Shown here piece after piece: positions 34,727 through 44,306 of a DNA stretch of 64,000 bases. Source of the stretch: Algibacter miyuki (lineage in GTDB: Bacteria; Bacteroidota; Bacteroidia; Flavobacteriales; Flavobacteriaceae); NCBI RefSeq assembly GCF_030409805.1, contig NZ_JAUFQP010000013.1, positions 936,501 through 1,000,500 of the forward strand. The letters are read 5' to 3'. The translations under genes were made by a program, and so were the position numbers. How positions within the stretch are numbered: position 1 is the stretch's first letter; every line of letters starts with the position of its first letter. The notes under the pieces were generated by a model. It was not told where the DNA came from. It ran no database searches and saw only the letters and a program-made list of their open reading frames with translations.

Positions 34727-36196
34727 ATGTTTTTACTTAAAAAGAGATTTTTTTTTATTGTTTTTTTGTGTTTGTTCAACTTTTTAAAGGCACATAACTC
34801 CGATGATATTGATAATGTTTTAATAGAATCAAAACAAGAGTTTAATCAATTAAACTTCTTTAAATCCATTGAGTTAGGGAAAGAAGCCTTACAAGCTTCA
34901 AAAGATATAAATTACTCAAAAGGTATAGCTACCTCCTCTATATATTTAGCTAAAGCTTTTATTGAATTAGGTAATTATAATAAGGGATTGTCTTTATTAT
35001 CAGAAGCAGAAAAAGAACCCTTTTTCTCAAAATATATAAATTTTCAAGTAGAGAGTTATAGGTTGAAAGGTCGCATTTATGGCTACCTTGAAATGTATGA
35101 TTTGGCTGTGGCTCAATTTTATAAGCAATTACATCTTTCTGAAAAAATAGAACCGCTTGAAGTAAAGCGGTTATCTACTTTATGGGCATATCAAAATTTA
35201 ACTCATATATATAATAAAAAGAATAATAATGATTCCATAAATAAATACTTATCACTTCAGGAGAAAAGTTTGGTTTTCTTTAATGGAAGTCATGATTATT
35301 ATAATAAAATTGGTACTTACAACCAGATTGCTGAACAACGTATTAAAGAAGGTGATTTTGAAAGTGCCGAGCGATATGTTACACAGTCCTTAGAGCTTTT
35401 AGCAAGTAATAAATCTACTTATTTTTATCCTTCTTTAGAAATTTTGGGAAAGCTAGAGGAAGCCAAAGGAAACATTGATACAGCGGGAAATCATTATAAA
35501 AAAGCGCTCGATAACGCATTGGAAATTAATGATAAAGATGCTATTAGTCATTGCTATAAAGTGTTGTCTGATTTTTATAAGGAGCATCAACCTAATATGT
35601 TAGAGGGGAAAGTGTATTATGAAAAACATAAAAAAATAGAAGACTCATTAAAATTAATAAACAGCAATATATTAGATAAGGTATATCGAGAAATTATAAA
35701 AGAAGAAAGAGCAAATAATATAGCAAGGGATAATTATAAGTATTATTTCCTAGGAAGTATTTTAACGAGTGCAATGGTTATTGGTGTGCTATACAAAAGG
35801 AAAAAAAGGTTCAGAAATTTATTAAGTAAAAAGAAAATGGAGGCGGATTTAAATGAGCAAAAAGTTGCAAAGCTAAAAGAAGCCTTAGAAAGTAAAAAGT
35901 ATGAAGATTTGATTCATATGTCAAAAAATAATAATCCTGAGTTTTTAAACGCATTTAAGGAGCTTTTTCCTTCCGAAATAGAAAGTCTCAAAGAAAATAA
36001 TCCCAACACAACCACTTCAGAGATGTGTTTTTGTGCTTTGTCATATCTAAATTATTCAACTAAAGAAATTGCAGAGATTCAAAATGTAACTATACGTGCG
36101 GTACAAGTGCGTAAGAATAGAATTCGGAAAAAATTTAATATACCATCCGAAATAGATTTTAACATTTGGATGATAGAAAATTTAGGTAATATATAG
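34727..36196 (+). CDS. TPR-containing LuxR-type transmembrane regulator
   Basis: 489 residues. N-terminal signal/anchor (1-22), then TPR-like helical repeats (about 30-310), a single membrane helix (about 338-357, 'YYFLGSILTSAMVIGVLY'), a coiled coil ('KKMEADLNEQKVAKLKEALES') and a C-terminal LuxR-type helix-turn-helix (about 425-480, 'TTSEMCFCALSYLNYSTKEIAEIQNVTIRAVQVRKNRIRKKF'). This is a common Bacteroidota type in which periplasmic TPRs are joined through the membrane to a cytoplasmic DNA-binding domain. It is followed by a terminator and then by GH88 and DUF5060 enzyme genes, so it may control them. Confidence 0.85.
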   Translation: MFLLKKRFFFIVFLCLFNFLKAHNSDDIDNVLIESKQEFNQLNFFKSIELGKEALQASKDINYSKGIATSSIYLAKAFIELGNYNKGLSLLSEAEKEPFFSKYINFQVESYRLKGRIYGYLEMYDLAVAQFYKQLHLSEKIEPLEVKRLSTLWAYQNLTHIYNKKNNNDSINKYLSLQEKSLVFFNGSHDYYNKIGTYNQIAEQRIKEGDFESAERYVTQSLELLASNKSTYFYPSLEILGKLEEAKGNIDTAGNHYKKALDNALEINDKDAISHCYKVLSDFYKEHQPNMLEGKVYYEKHKKIEDSLKLINSNILDKVYREIIKEERANNIARDNYKYYFLGSILTSAMVIGVLYKRKKRFRNLLSKKKMEADLNEQKVAKLKEALESKKYEDLIHMSKNNNPEFLNAFKELFPSEIESLKENNPNTTTSEMCFCALSYLNYSTKEIAEIQNVTIRAVQVRKNRIRKKFNIPSEIDFNIWMIENLGNI

Positions 36197-36236
36197 ATTC
36201 TTAAAAGTATTTAGTACATAGCTTAAGCTTAAAAAA

Positions 36237-36270
36237 AACTCAGGATTGAATTTCAATTCTGAGTTTTTTT
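36237..36270 (+). terminator. Rho-independent terminator after the TPR-LuxR gene
   Basis: AACTCAGGATTGAA (36237-36250) pairs with TTCAATTCTGAGTT (36252-36265) with one G-T wobble, then a run of T. An A run on the other side could make it work in both directions. Confidence 0.8.
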
Positions 36271-36544
36271 TTATTTAACAGTAGAGGTTAAATCTCGTGC
36301 CTTTTTAGAGTGTTTTTTTTGTTTTATACATTGAATTATATTCCGTACTAAGCCTTTAAAATAAAGTTGAAGATATATGTGTTCCTTTTTTGTATTTTTA
36401 TAAACACTTTTTGTGCGCGTTTTAATTTGTGTAAAAGTAGAAACTGAAAATAGCCATCAACATTATCTGTTTTTATTATTACTGGTGTTGCTCTATTGAG
36501 TTGTAATGCCTATTATTTGATATTAAATTAAACCATAAAATTAT
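36271..36544. other. Intergenic region with possible lipoprotein remnant
   Basis: No intact gene. Around 36460-36519 one frame reads 'LSVFIITGVALLSCNA', shaped like a lipoprotein signal with lipobox, but it has a stop just upstream, no start codon and ends after a few more residues. It may be a decayed gene start or chance. Confidence 0.3.
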
Positions 36545-37702
36545 ATGAAGCCCACCCTCATTATTATCGTGATTTTTCTTTTTTTTGGATGTAAATCAAA
36601 ACAAGAAAAACCTTTTGATAGTGATGCTATTTTACAAGAGCGCTATAAAAAAATAGCCGATTATCAAGTCGATTCTTTAAACTTTCCTCGAAGTTATTCT
36701 TTTAAAGAAAATACCGTTAATAAGGTAGGATCTAAAGATTGGACTAGCGGATTTTTTCCTGGTAATTTATGGCAAATTTATGAATTAACAGGTGATGTCG
36801 CTTTTAAGAATAAAGCAAAAATATGGACCGCTTTTGTAGAAAAAGAGAAGTACAATAATAGAACGCATGATATGGGGTTTAAAGTGTTTTGTAGTTTTGG
36901 AAACGGTTTAAAGCACGAAGACAATCAAAACTATAAAGATATTATTGTAAAAAGTTCACAGACGTTAATATCGCGTTTTAACGCTACTATTGGCAGCATT
37001 CGTTCGTGGGATTTCAATAAAGAAACTTGGGATTTCCCGGTGATTATTGACAATATGATGAATTTAGAAATGCTTTTTGAAGCAACTAAAATTACCAAGG
37101 ACAGTATGTTTCATAACATCGCGGTAGATCACGCCAATACCACGTTAAAAAATCATTTTAGAAATGATAATAGCTGCTATCATGTTGTAGATTATAATCC
37201 TGAAAATGGAGATGTTAGAATGAAAGTAACCCACCAAGGATTTAATGATGAATCAGTTTGGGCAAGGGGGCAAGGCTGGGCTATTTATGGTTATACTATG
37301 GCATACCGATATACAAAAGATGCAAAATATTTGGCACAGTCACAAGCCACGGCCAACTTTTTTATCAATCATAAAAACTTACCAAAAGATGGTATTCCAT
37401 ACTTGGATTTCAACGATCCGGCTATACCCAATGCCCCCAGAGATGTTTCGGCAGCAACAGTGGTGGCTTCTGCGATGGTAGAATTATATCAATACACTAA
37501 AAATGAAACTTATTTAGAGTATAGCAAGAAAATAATAAACACGTTAAAAACGCCAGAGTATCTTTTAGAATCGACAATCGATGCTCCATTCATTTTAAAA
37601 CATAGTACAGGAAACTGGCCAAAAAAAGACGAAGTAGATGAGCCTATTGTTTATGGGGATTATTACTTTTTAGAAACGTTATTAAGATTAAAAGCACTTT
37701 AA
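36545..37702 (+). CDS. GH88 unsaturated glucuronyl hydrolase lipoprotein
   Basis: 385 residues. Lipobox cysteine at 16 ('FLFFGCKSK'). The alpha/alpha-barrel enzyme has the GH88 aspartates Asp109 in 'RTHDMGFKV' and Asp169 in 'PVIIDNMMNLEML', corresponding to the catalytic pair of characterised family members, plus 'VWARGQGWAIYGYTMAYR' and 'PRDVSAATVVASAMVEL'. GH88 enzymes hydrate the 4,5-unsaturated uronic acid left by polysaccharide lyases and release it. A second, related gene begins at 63318, so both flank the same PUL. Periplasmic or surface-anchored. Confidence 0.92.
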   Translation: MKPTLIIIVIFLFFGCKSKQEKPFDSDAILQERYKKIADYQVDSLNFPRSYSFKENTVNKVGSKDWTSGFFPGNLWQIYELTGDVAFKNKAKIWTAFVEKEKYNNRTHDMGFKVFCSFGNGLKHEDNQNYKDIIVKSSQTLISRFNATIGSIRSWDFNKETWDFPVIIDNMMNLEMLFEATKITKDSMFHNIAVDHANTTLKNHFRNDNSCYHVVDYNPENGDVRMKVTHQGFNDESVWARGQGWAIYGYTMAYRYTKDAKYLAQSQATANFFINHKNLPKDGIPYLDFNDPAIPNAPRDVSAATVVASAMVELYQYTKNETYLEYSKKIINTLKTPEYLLESTIDAPFILKHSTGNWPKKDEVDEPIVYGDYYFLETLLRLKAL

Positions 37703-37785
37703 ATGTAGGAAGCTTTTTATTGTTTCAAAAAAGCATACATTTTTTTGAAACATAAAGAACTTTAAAGTCAATTGATAATATTTGG

Positions 37786-37819
37786 AAATGAGCATGCCTT
37801 AAAAAGGAAGCTCATTTTG
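37786..37819 (+). terminator. Possible terminator after GH88
   Basis: AAATGAGC (37786-37793) pairs with GCTCATTT (37810-37817). A short inner pairing CCTT/AAGG follows, but the T run after the stem is short. Confidence 0.5.
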
Positions 37820-38172
37820 TGTTTAATTCATTCTAAAAGAAAACATAGTAAATTATTAAAAGATAAAATGTCCAAGAGATTCATTTCAAACTATTTAATG
37901 ATAATAGTGATATCTTAAAAACATTTTATACTCCTTTAATTTTTATTGTTGATTATTCTCACAATAAGGCTTTGAAAACAATAATTATATCATTTGTTTT
38001 ATAAAATGGTTCATATGTTCTAAAGTATCAGCGTTCCATAGTTTATTTTTGAATTTAAATTTTCAAAAACAAGGACTGTAAAATCATTTTTTCAAATCTG
38101 TATAAAAATAATAGTATTTCAAAAAAATAAAATTTATTAAAACAAAAAAACAACCAACCTAAACTAAATAAA
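37820..38172. other. AT-rich intergenic region before the DUF5060 gene
   Basis: About 350 bases. No gene, RNA or repeat recognised. The last 80 bases are very A-rich, as is usual in leaders of Bacteroidota genes. Confidence 0.5.
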
Positions 38173-41001
38173 ATGAAGATTACAACAGTATTATTTTTAT
38201 TAATAACCCAATTAACTTTTTCGCAATATAAAGATGTAAAAGTTGAAGGTGAACTTCAAAAATGGAAAAAAATAACCTTGAGTTTTAAGGGGGATACTTT
38301 TACCGAGAGCCAAGAAGACAATCCGTTTTTAAATTACAGACTTAATGTTGTTTTTAAACACAAAAATAAAACATATAAAGTACCTGGTTTTTATGCAGCC
38401 GATGGTAATGCCGCAGAAACAAGTGCAAAAAGCGGAAACATTTGGCAAGTACGTTTTACTCCAGATGAAGTAGGTGAGTGGACTTACGAAGTGTCTTTTA
38501 GAAATGGAAAAAACGTAGCTGTCAATGATGCGGCTGATGCTGGTAAACCGGCTGCTTTTGATGGTTTACAAGGACGTTTTGAAATTGCGGAACCCGAAGC
38601 AAAAGCTAAAGGTCGATTGGTTTATACCGGTGATAGATATTTACATTACGCAGAAGATAATACGCCATTTTTAAAAGGAGGAACAGATAGTCCTGAAAAC
38701 TTTTTGGGCTATTATGAGTTCGATCAAACACCGCCAAGCCATAAATATGAACCTCATGCTAAAGACTGGAAACAGGGCGACCCTACGTGGCAAAACGGTA
38801 AGGGAAAAAACATTATTGGCGCTTTAAATTATTTAGCATCGAAAGGTATGAACTCGGTTTACTTTTTAACAATGAATGTACAAGGTGATGGTAAAGATGT
38901 ATGGCCATGGACCGATGAAAACGAACGTTACCGTTTTGATTGTAGTAAATTAGATCAATGGGAAATTGTATTTAATCATATGGATAATTTGGGCTTAATG
39001 CTTCATATTGTAACCCAAGAAACAGAGAACGAATTGTTGATGGATATTGGAGAACTAGGCGTGCAAAGAAAATTATATTACAGAGAACTTATCGCCCGAT
39101 TTTCACATCATTTAGGAGTAACTTGGAATCTAGGTGAAGAAAATGGTCCGGTGCATTGGTCTCCTAAAGGACAAAATGATAAGGATAGAAAAGCAATGGC
39201 TAAATACATTAAAAAACAAGATCCGTATCAAAGTTTAGTAGTGTTGCACACACATGCTGTTCCAAAGTCGCAAGATTTATTTTTAGAACCTTTGTTAGGT
39301 TATCAATTTCTTGATGGGCCTTCGCTTCAAACACATAAGCCAGAGTTAGTGCATAACATTACTAAAAAATGGATAAGTGAATCGCAAAAAAATGGTAGAA
39401 ACTGGGTGGTTAATCAAGATGAAATAGGACCAGCTGATACAGGAGCAAAACCAGATAAGGATGATCCTGGTCATGATGGAATTAGACATCAGGTATTATT
39501 GGCTAATTTAATGGCAGGAGGCGCTGGAGTAGAATGGTATTTCGGTTACAAGTTTGCACACAACGATTTAAAGTGTGAAGACTGGCGCTCTAGAGATATA
39601 CTTTGGGATCAAACCAGATATGCTATAGATTTTTTTCAGCAGTATTTGCCGTTTACCGAAATGCAATCTGCCGATGATTTAACGGATAATAAAAACGATT
39701 TTGTTTTCGCTAAAAATGATAATACCTATGCTATTTATCAAGCAGAAGTTAAAGCGACAACGCTTAATTTATTTGGTTCTAAAAACAGTTTTGTTGTAAA
39801 ATGGTTTAATCCAAGAACGGGAGAAGCACTTCAGAATGGTACAGTAAGAAAAATTCGTGGAGGTGGAAAAGTTGATATTGGTTTTCCTCCAAAAAAAGAT
39901 AAAGATTGGGTGGCGTTAATAACATCGAAAAGTCAGTCTCGTAAAGGAATCTCTAATTCTAAAAAAGAAGTGGTTAAGCTAGATGCTTTAAAAGATTTTA
40001 CTATTGATGAGCCTAGTGATAATACCGTATATTATAGTGATGAAGCTAATGGTGTTTTAGCAATTAATGCGGCCGATACAGCACAACGAGCAAAACTAGC
40101 TTACGCGAGTACAAGGTTTGAAAAATTATCAGGACTCTATAACTTGTCGTTTATTTCTATGGCCGAGAATGATGGTGAATCAGAATATATTATTTTCAAA
40201 AATGGTACGCCAATAGCTACTGTTACTAACCCAGAAACAGATAAAGCATTTAAAGTAGCAACTCACGATTTAGGTAAATTTTTTATTGCTGAAAACGATA
40301 TTATCCAAATCGCATCCAAAGCAGTAACCAATAATAAAATTCCTGAGAATAACGAGACCGCATGGTCTAGAGGACGATGGAGTCGTTTAGTTTTAATTCC
40401 AGAAGGTGTTTCTGCAGCAGCTGCTTTAGAAGGTAAAAAGCCTTTTGAAGAGAAAAATGGATTATTAGAAATTGAAGCTGAAGCGTTTCATTTTAGTTCA
40501 AAAAACGGAACAGAAAGAGCGTGGGTTATTAAAAGTCATTCTGAAAAAACAGACCAAAGTGAAACAGCAAGCAAGAACACTTACATACAGGCCGTTCCTG
40601 ATACTAGAGTAACACATGATGATGTTTTAATTGAAGGTGAGAATTTTTTTCCGTTTGCAGGTGTGGGCGGTGTTGTTTCATACAAAATAAAGATTAATAA
40701 GCCTGGTCGTTATTATGTATGGGCAAGTGTTTATTCTAGTGGTTCGGAAGATAATGGAGTGCATGTTGGGATTAATAATACATGGCCAGAAAGTGGAGCG
40801 CGTATGCAATGGTGTGCAGGAAAACATAAATGGACTTGGTCTTCGGCGCAACGTGTGCCTGAAAACCATTGCGGTACTCCAAAAACAATATATTTAGATT
40901 TAGAAAAGGGTGAAACTATTTTATCGTTCTCTATGCGTGAAGATGGTTTGAAAATGGATCGTATTATTTTAGCTAAAGACGCTAGTTTTAGTCCAAATTA
41001 A
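38173..41001 (+). CDS. DUF5060-containing putative glycoside hydrolase
   Basis: 942 residues. Signal peptide at 1-18 ('LLITQLTFSQ'). DUF5060 beta-sandwich at about 22-110 ('KWKKITLSFKGDTF', 'VRFTPDEVGEWTYEVSF'), then a TIM-barrel-like catalytic region (about 140-520). The pairs 'GVTWNLGEENGP' (about 320) and 'NWVVNQDEIGPADTG' (about 420) are placed like the acid/base and nucleophile glutamates of clan GH-A enzymes. After about 520 come beta-domains, ending with a carbohydrate-binding-like module (about 820-935, 'YYVWASVYSSGSEDNGVHVGI'). Specificity is unknown; neighbours (GH88) suggest an acidic polysaccharide. Followed by a convergent terminator. Confidence 0.78.
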   Translation: MKITTVLFLLITQLTFSQYKDVKVEGELQKWKKITLSFKGDTFTESQEDNPFLNYRLNVVFKHKNKTYKVPGFYAADGNAAETSAKSGNIWQVRFTPDEVGEWTYEVSFRNGKNVAVNDAADAGKPAAFDGLQGRFEIAEPEAKAKGRLVYTGDRYLHYAEDNTPFLKGGTDSPENFLGYYEFDQTPPSHKYEPHAKDWKQGDPTWQNGKGKNIIGALNYLASKGMNSVYFLTMNVQGDGKDVWPWTDENERYRFDCSKLDQWEIVFNHMDNLGLMLHIVTQETENELLMDIGELGVQRKLYYRELIARFSHHLGVTWNLGEENGPVHWSPKGQNDKDRKAMAKYIKKQDPYQSLVVLHTHAVPKSQDLFLEPLLGYQFLDGPSLQTHKPELVHNITKKWISESQKNGRNWVVNQDEIGPADTGAKPDKDDPGHDGIRHQVLLANLMAGGAGVEWYFGYKFAHNDLKCEDWRSRDILWDQTRYAIDFFQQYLPFTEMQSADDLTDNKNDFVFAKNDNTYAIYQAEVKATTLNLFGSKNSFVVKWFNPRTGEALQNGTVRKIRGGGKVDIGFPPKKDKDWVALITSKSQSRKGISNSKKEVVKLDALKDFTIDEPSDNTVYYSDEANGVLAINAADTAQRAKLAYASTRFEKLSGLYNLSFISMAENDGESEYIIFKNGTPIATVTNPETDKAFKVATHDLGKFFIAENDIIQIASKAVTNNKIPENNETAWSRGRWSRLVLIPEGVSAAAALEGKKPFEEKNGLLEIEAEAFHFSSKNGTERAWVIKSHSEKTDQSETASKNTYIQAVPDTRVTHDDVLIEGENFFPFAGVGGVVSYKIKINKPGRYYVWASVYSSGSEDNGVHVGINNTWPESGARMQWCAGKHKWTWSSAQRVPENHCGTPKTIYLDLEKGETILSFSMREDGLKMDRIILAKDASFSPN

Positions 41002-41009
41002 GAGGTGTA

Positions 41010-41057
41010 AACTATCCATTAAAAACGAATGCTAAGGTGTGTTTTTAATGGATAGTT
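41010..41057. terminator. Bidirectional terminator between convergent genes
   Basis: The 17-bp arms AACTATCCATTAAAAAC (41010-41026) and the perfect complement at 41041-41057 lie between the DUF5060 gene (plus) and the sheath gene (minus). Terminal A/T runs on both sides suit both directions. Confidence 0.85.
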
Positions 41058-41080
41058 ATATTAATTTATGATATTTTTAT

Positions 41081-42592
41081 TTAAAGCTGATGTACAATTT
41101 TAATAATGGTAAACTCTGCAGGTTTTATTGTAGCTACCCCAATTTGAATTATCATTTTTCCATCTTGAATATCTTGAGTGGTCATGGTACGGCCTAAACC
41201 AATAGCAACAAAATAAGCCTCGCTGGGAGTAGAACCTTGCAGTGCACCTTGCCTCCATAATTGATTCAAATAATTTTCAGTTATTATTTTTACGTCTTGC
41301 CAAGTATCAGCAGTATTGGTTTCAAAAACCGTAAAATTTGTTGCTTTTTTTACTGATTCTTCTATTGTATTTGATAAACGTCTTACAGGGACATAACGCC
41401 ATTCGCTATGGTTTGCCTCTAAAGTACGTGCACCCCAAACCATAGTACCTCTTCCGGTGAAAAAAGCAATTGGATTAATTGATTTTCCTGCAACGCCATC
41501 ATTAGTGAGATAGGCCTGCTCCGCGCTTGTTAACTCTGGGGATGGCTTTGTAACTCCAGTAATACTTGCGTTTGCTGGGGCTTTCCATACACCACGATCT
41601 CTATCTGTTTTAGTATATATCGCTGTCACAGCTGCACTCGGAGGCAAAATTACTATGTGTTTTTGTAAGGCCGTTTTTATCAATTTATAAGCATTGGGGT
41701 TTGTTTTTTTTAATGAAATTAAATATGTTGTATGCTTTTCAATGGTATGAATACCTTCAAAAGCGACTTCTATTTTACTTTCATCATAACCATAAGAAAA
41801 TGTGCTGTTCAGAAAAGGCATGTAGGCAGCACCATATTTTAAATCGCCTACTAAACCGGTTCTAAAATCAGTTACTGATGTTCTAAGATCATCTAGTGTA
41901 GCAACGTCAAAAATAGCAAAACGATCTCTTAACTCAGAACATTGATTTAGTGCAGCATAACAATAGTTGTAGTAGCCAGAACTTAAATGTACCGCATCAG
42001 GACTTACCAATAAGGTAACTTCATCTATTTGACGAACTGCCGAAAGAGCTTCAATGTAGGCCTCCGATTCATCGCTAAGATGTCGTTTTTCTAAATCGAC
42101 ATCATTGGGGATGGGAATAATATAACAAGCACCTCCGCCATTCATAAAGTAAAGGCGAAGTGCGTAATACATAGTCTGTTTTTCGGCTTCGCTGTCTGTG
42201 CCTAAATCAATTATTTTAACCGTATTGTTCGTTGCGTTTTGTTTTACTTTTATCTGATATTGATAAGGTTTGTAAGTACCGAAGTAAGACTCGTACTCAT
42301 GCATACTACTAATTTTAACAGGAACTAAATCTCCATCTATCGGGTAAGTTGCTGTTTTTCCAATAAAAGCAGGTATTGCTGTAGCAACTTGAGCAACAGC
42401 AGGAGGTAAGGAAGAAGTTTCTTCGATGTAAACACCTGGAGCTTGGTATTCCGAGGCAGGACTATTCATTTTTTTCCAAGTGCCATTATCATAAATTAAA
42501 AGTGAGTCTCCTTTTTCGGTAACCGCTTTTACTTGTGCAGAAACTTGTAAACTAAAGATAAGGAGGAAGATAATATGGATTAATGTTTTCAT
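41081..42592 (-). CDS. Contractile tail-sheath protein with an N-terminal signal peptide
   Basis: 503 residues. Residues 51-503 are a complete phage/eCIS-type tail sheath: 'APGVYIEETSSLPPAVAQVATAIPAFIG' at the start, 'DRDRGVWKAPANASI', 'VWGARTL', 'RYVPVRRLSNTIEESVKKAT' and the C-terminal 'GKMIIQIGVATIKPAEFTIIKI'. Unusually, it is preceded by a clear signal peptide (1-19, 'MKTLIHIIFLLIFSLQVSA') and a short 'AVTEKGDSLLIYDNGTWKK' segment (23-41) typical of exported Bacteroidota proteins. Sheaths of phages, T6SS and eCIS assemble in the cytoplasm and lack such signals. No tube, baseplate, spike or ATPase gene is nearby. Whether it is exported or assembles is unknown. Confidence 0.85.
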   Translation of the reverse strand: MKTLIHIIFLLIFSLQVSAQVKAVTEKGDSLLIYDNGTWKKMNSPASEYQAPGVYIEETSSLPPAVAQVATAIPAFIGKTATYPIDGDLVPVKISSMHEYESYFGTYKPYQYQIKVKQNATNNTVKIIDLGTDSEAEKQTMYYALRLYFMNGGGACYIIPIPNDVDLEKRHLSDESEAYIEALSAVRQIDEVTLLVSPDAVHLSSGYYNYCYAALNQCSELRDRFAIFDVATLDDLRTSVTDFRTGLVGDLKYGAAYMPFLNSTFSYGYDESKIEVAFEGIHTIEKHTTYLISLKKTNPNAYKLIKTALQKHIVILPPSAAVTAIYTKTDRDRGVWKAPANASITGVTKPSPELTSAEQAYLTNDGVAGKSINPIAFFTGRGTMVWGARTLEANHSEWRYVPVRRLSNTIEESVKKATNFTVFETNTADTWQDVKIITENYLNQLWRQGALQGSTPSEAYFVAIGLGRTMTTQDIQDGKMIIQIGVATIKPAEFTIIKIVHQL

Positions 42593-42767
42593 AGTTTTGG
42601 TCGTTTTTGAACATATACATAAACCTCACTGTAATTAAAAAGCGAAGTGAAATATTTGCAACTTCTTTTTAGTTAGAATGTTAAGTTAAAGATATGGAAA
42701 AAGAAGTTATTTTTTCAAGCTGAAAAAATATTGACCAATTTTAATCTTTCTGTAAAAATATTTTTAT

Positions 42768-44096
42768 CTAAGATTGATAACTTTTTATGATTTTCTGCAC
42801 ATCCATATTATCATTTTGTGGAATTAGGAAATTTTCTAATGCTTCATCCGAGGTAATTTGTTCCGAAGCATCAATAAAACCATAACCTAAGTAAATATTG
42901 TTCTTTATAAGCACAAAGGCTTCTTCTTCGGCATGTCTACCGTTTTGTTTGATAACAATATCTTTAGATTTTTCAAGCGTGTCGTTTATTGCTTTTTTTA
43001 CTCGGGTATTATATGCGTCTACGGCTTCATTTTCGTTACAAATACCACGACAGGTTTCAATACTATAGTGCGAACATTGTGCAACACCTTCTTGTAAGTG
43101 ACAGTATTTCGGGCACAGTTCAAAAGTGGTGCAAAGGCGCTCTAAAAATTGTCTGCAATCAGTAATACTATAAAAGGTGAATAATGGATTAGGGGTTGCT
43201 TTTAAGGTGTTGTAAGCTAGATGAATAATGCCTTTTCGGTCCTCAAACTTGGTAATGCCAAAAGCTTTTGGGTTTCTTTTAGAGACCTTGTTGTATTCTG
43301 GAAAATGTTCTTTAATTGCGGCATCTTCCATGAGTAACGCGATGAGTTCGCTTCCCGATAATTCAAAATCGATATCTGCGGTTTCACGACATAAGTTTAG
43401 TTCTTTTAATGATTTATTATAAAAATGACTTAACACGCGCTTTTTTAAATCTTTGGCTTTGCCAACATAAATAATGGTGCCTTTTTTGTTTTTGAAATAA
43501 TATATTCCAGCTTCATTCGGGATTTTATTAAAAACAGCACTCGGCAGGTTAGGAGGCAAGGTGGCTTCTTTGGAAGTACTTTTTAGGAAATCGGCAAAAA
43601 CGGTTTCTGAATTGTCTGCTTTTAATAACATTTCAAACAAAATCACTGTGGCTTCAACATCACCTTTGGCTCTATGGCGTCCATTTATATTAATATTTAA
43701 GGCTTTGCATATTTTTCCTAAACTGTAAGATTTATGCCCAGGAATTAATTTTCTAGAGAGTCGAACCGTACAAAGTTTTTTCCTATTGAAATCAATACCA
43801 ATGTCTTTAAACTCGTTACGGATTGCATTGTAATCAAAATTCACATTATGAGCCACAAATATGGTGTTGGCTGTAATTTCTAGAATATCTTTTGCTATTT
43901 CTGCAAATGTTGGAGCGTTGGCAACCATGCTGGCATCAATTCCGGTTAAGGCTGTAATGTGCTCCGGGATGTAAGATTCCGGATTTACTAAGGATGTAAA
44001 TTCCTTTATCGTTTGCGAGCCATCGTATTTAAAAATAGATATTTCTGTTATTTTATTTCCCGGACCCGTAGTCTCAACATCTATAATTGTGTACAT
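42768..44096 (-). CDS. DnaQ-like 3'-5' exonuclease fused to a GIY-YIG (UvrC/Cho-like) nuclease domain
   Basis: 442 residues. N-terminal DEDDh exonuclease (about 1-165): 'IIDVETTG' (Asp6, Glu8), 'FVAHNVNFDYNAIRNEF' and 'HRAKGDVEAT'. GIY-YIG domain at about 205-280: 'AGIYYFKNKKGTIIYVGKAKDLKKRVLSHF'. A cysteine-containing C-terminal part (about 315-355, CPKYCHLQ..CSHYSIETCRGIC) resembles the tail seen in Cho/UvrC-like proteins. Such fusions are widespread in Bacteroidota and are linked to DNA repair by homology; direct function is not established here. Single gene, no operon partner. Confidence 0.88.
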   Translation of the reverse strand: MYTIIDVETTGPGNKITEISIFKYDGSQTIKEFTSLVNPESYIPEHITALTGIDASMVANAPTFAEIAKDILEITANTIFVAHNVNFDYNAIRNEFKDIGIDFNRKKLCTVRLSRKLIPGHKSYSLGKICKALNININGRHRAKGDVEATVILFEMLLKADNSETVFADFLKSTSKEATLPPNLPSAVFNKIPNEAGIYYFKNKKGTIIYVGKAKDLKKRVLSHFYNKSLKELNLCRETADIDFELSGSELIALLMEDAAIKEHFPEYNKVSKRNPKAFGITKFEDRKGIIHLAYNTLKATPNPLFTFYSITDCRQFLERLCTTFELCPKYCHLQEGVAQCSHYSIETCRGICNENEAVDAYNTRVKKAINDTLEKSKDIVIKQNGRHAEEEAFVLIKNNIYLGYGFIDASEQITSDEALENFLIPQNDNMDVQKIIKSYQS

Positions 44097-44306
44097 TAAT
44101 GTGCTCGTTTTCTTTAATTTAACGCCTAAAACATATGGTAAGTGTATCTTACTTAAAATGCAAGCGTACTACAAATGTAAGCAATAAATACTTTTAAATG
44201 TAGTTAAATGTTGTTCGGAGTGTCAAAGGTTTGATATATTGATTGTTATCTTTTATTATTTAGGTTTAGTAATCAGAAAACGATTTGAGTAATGATAAAC
44301 AGCAGT

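Noticed and set aside
41081-44096. Prophage or complete eCIS cluster around the sheath gene
   Set aside because: No tube, baseplate, spike, tape-measure, AAA ATPase, capsid or integrase gene is present within 4 kb on either side.
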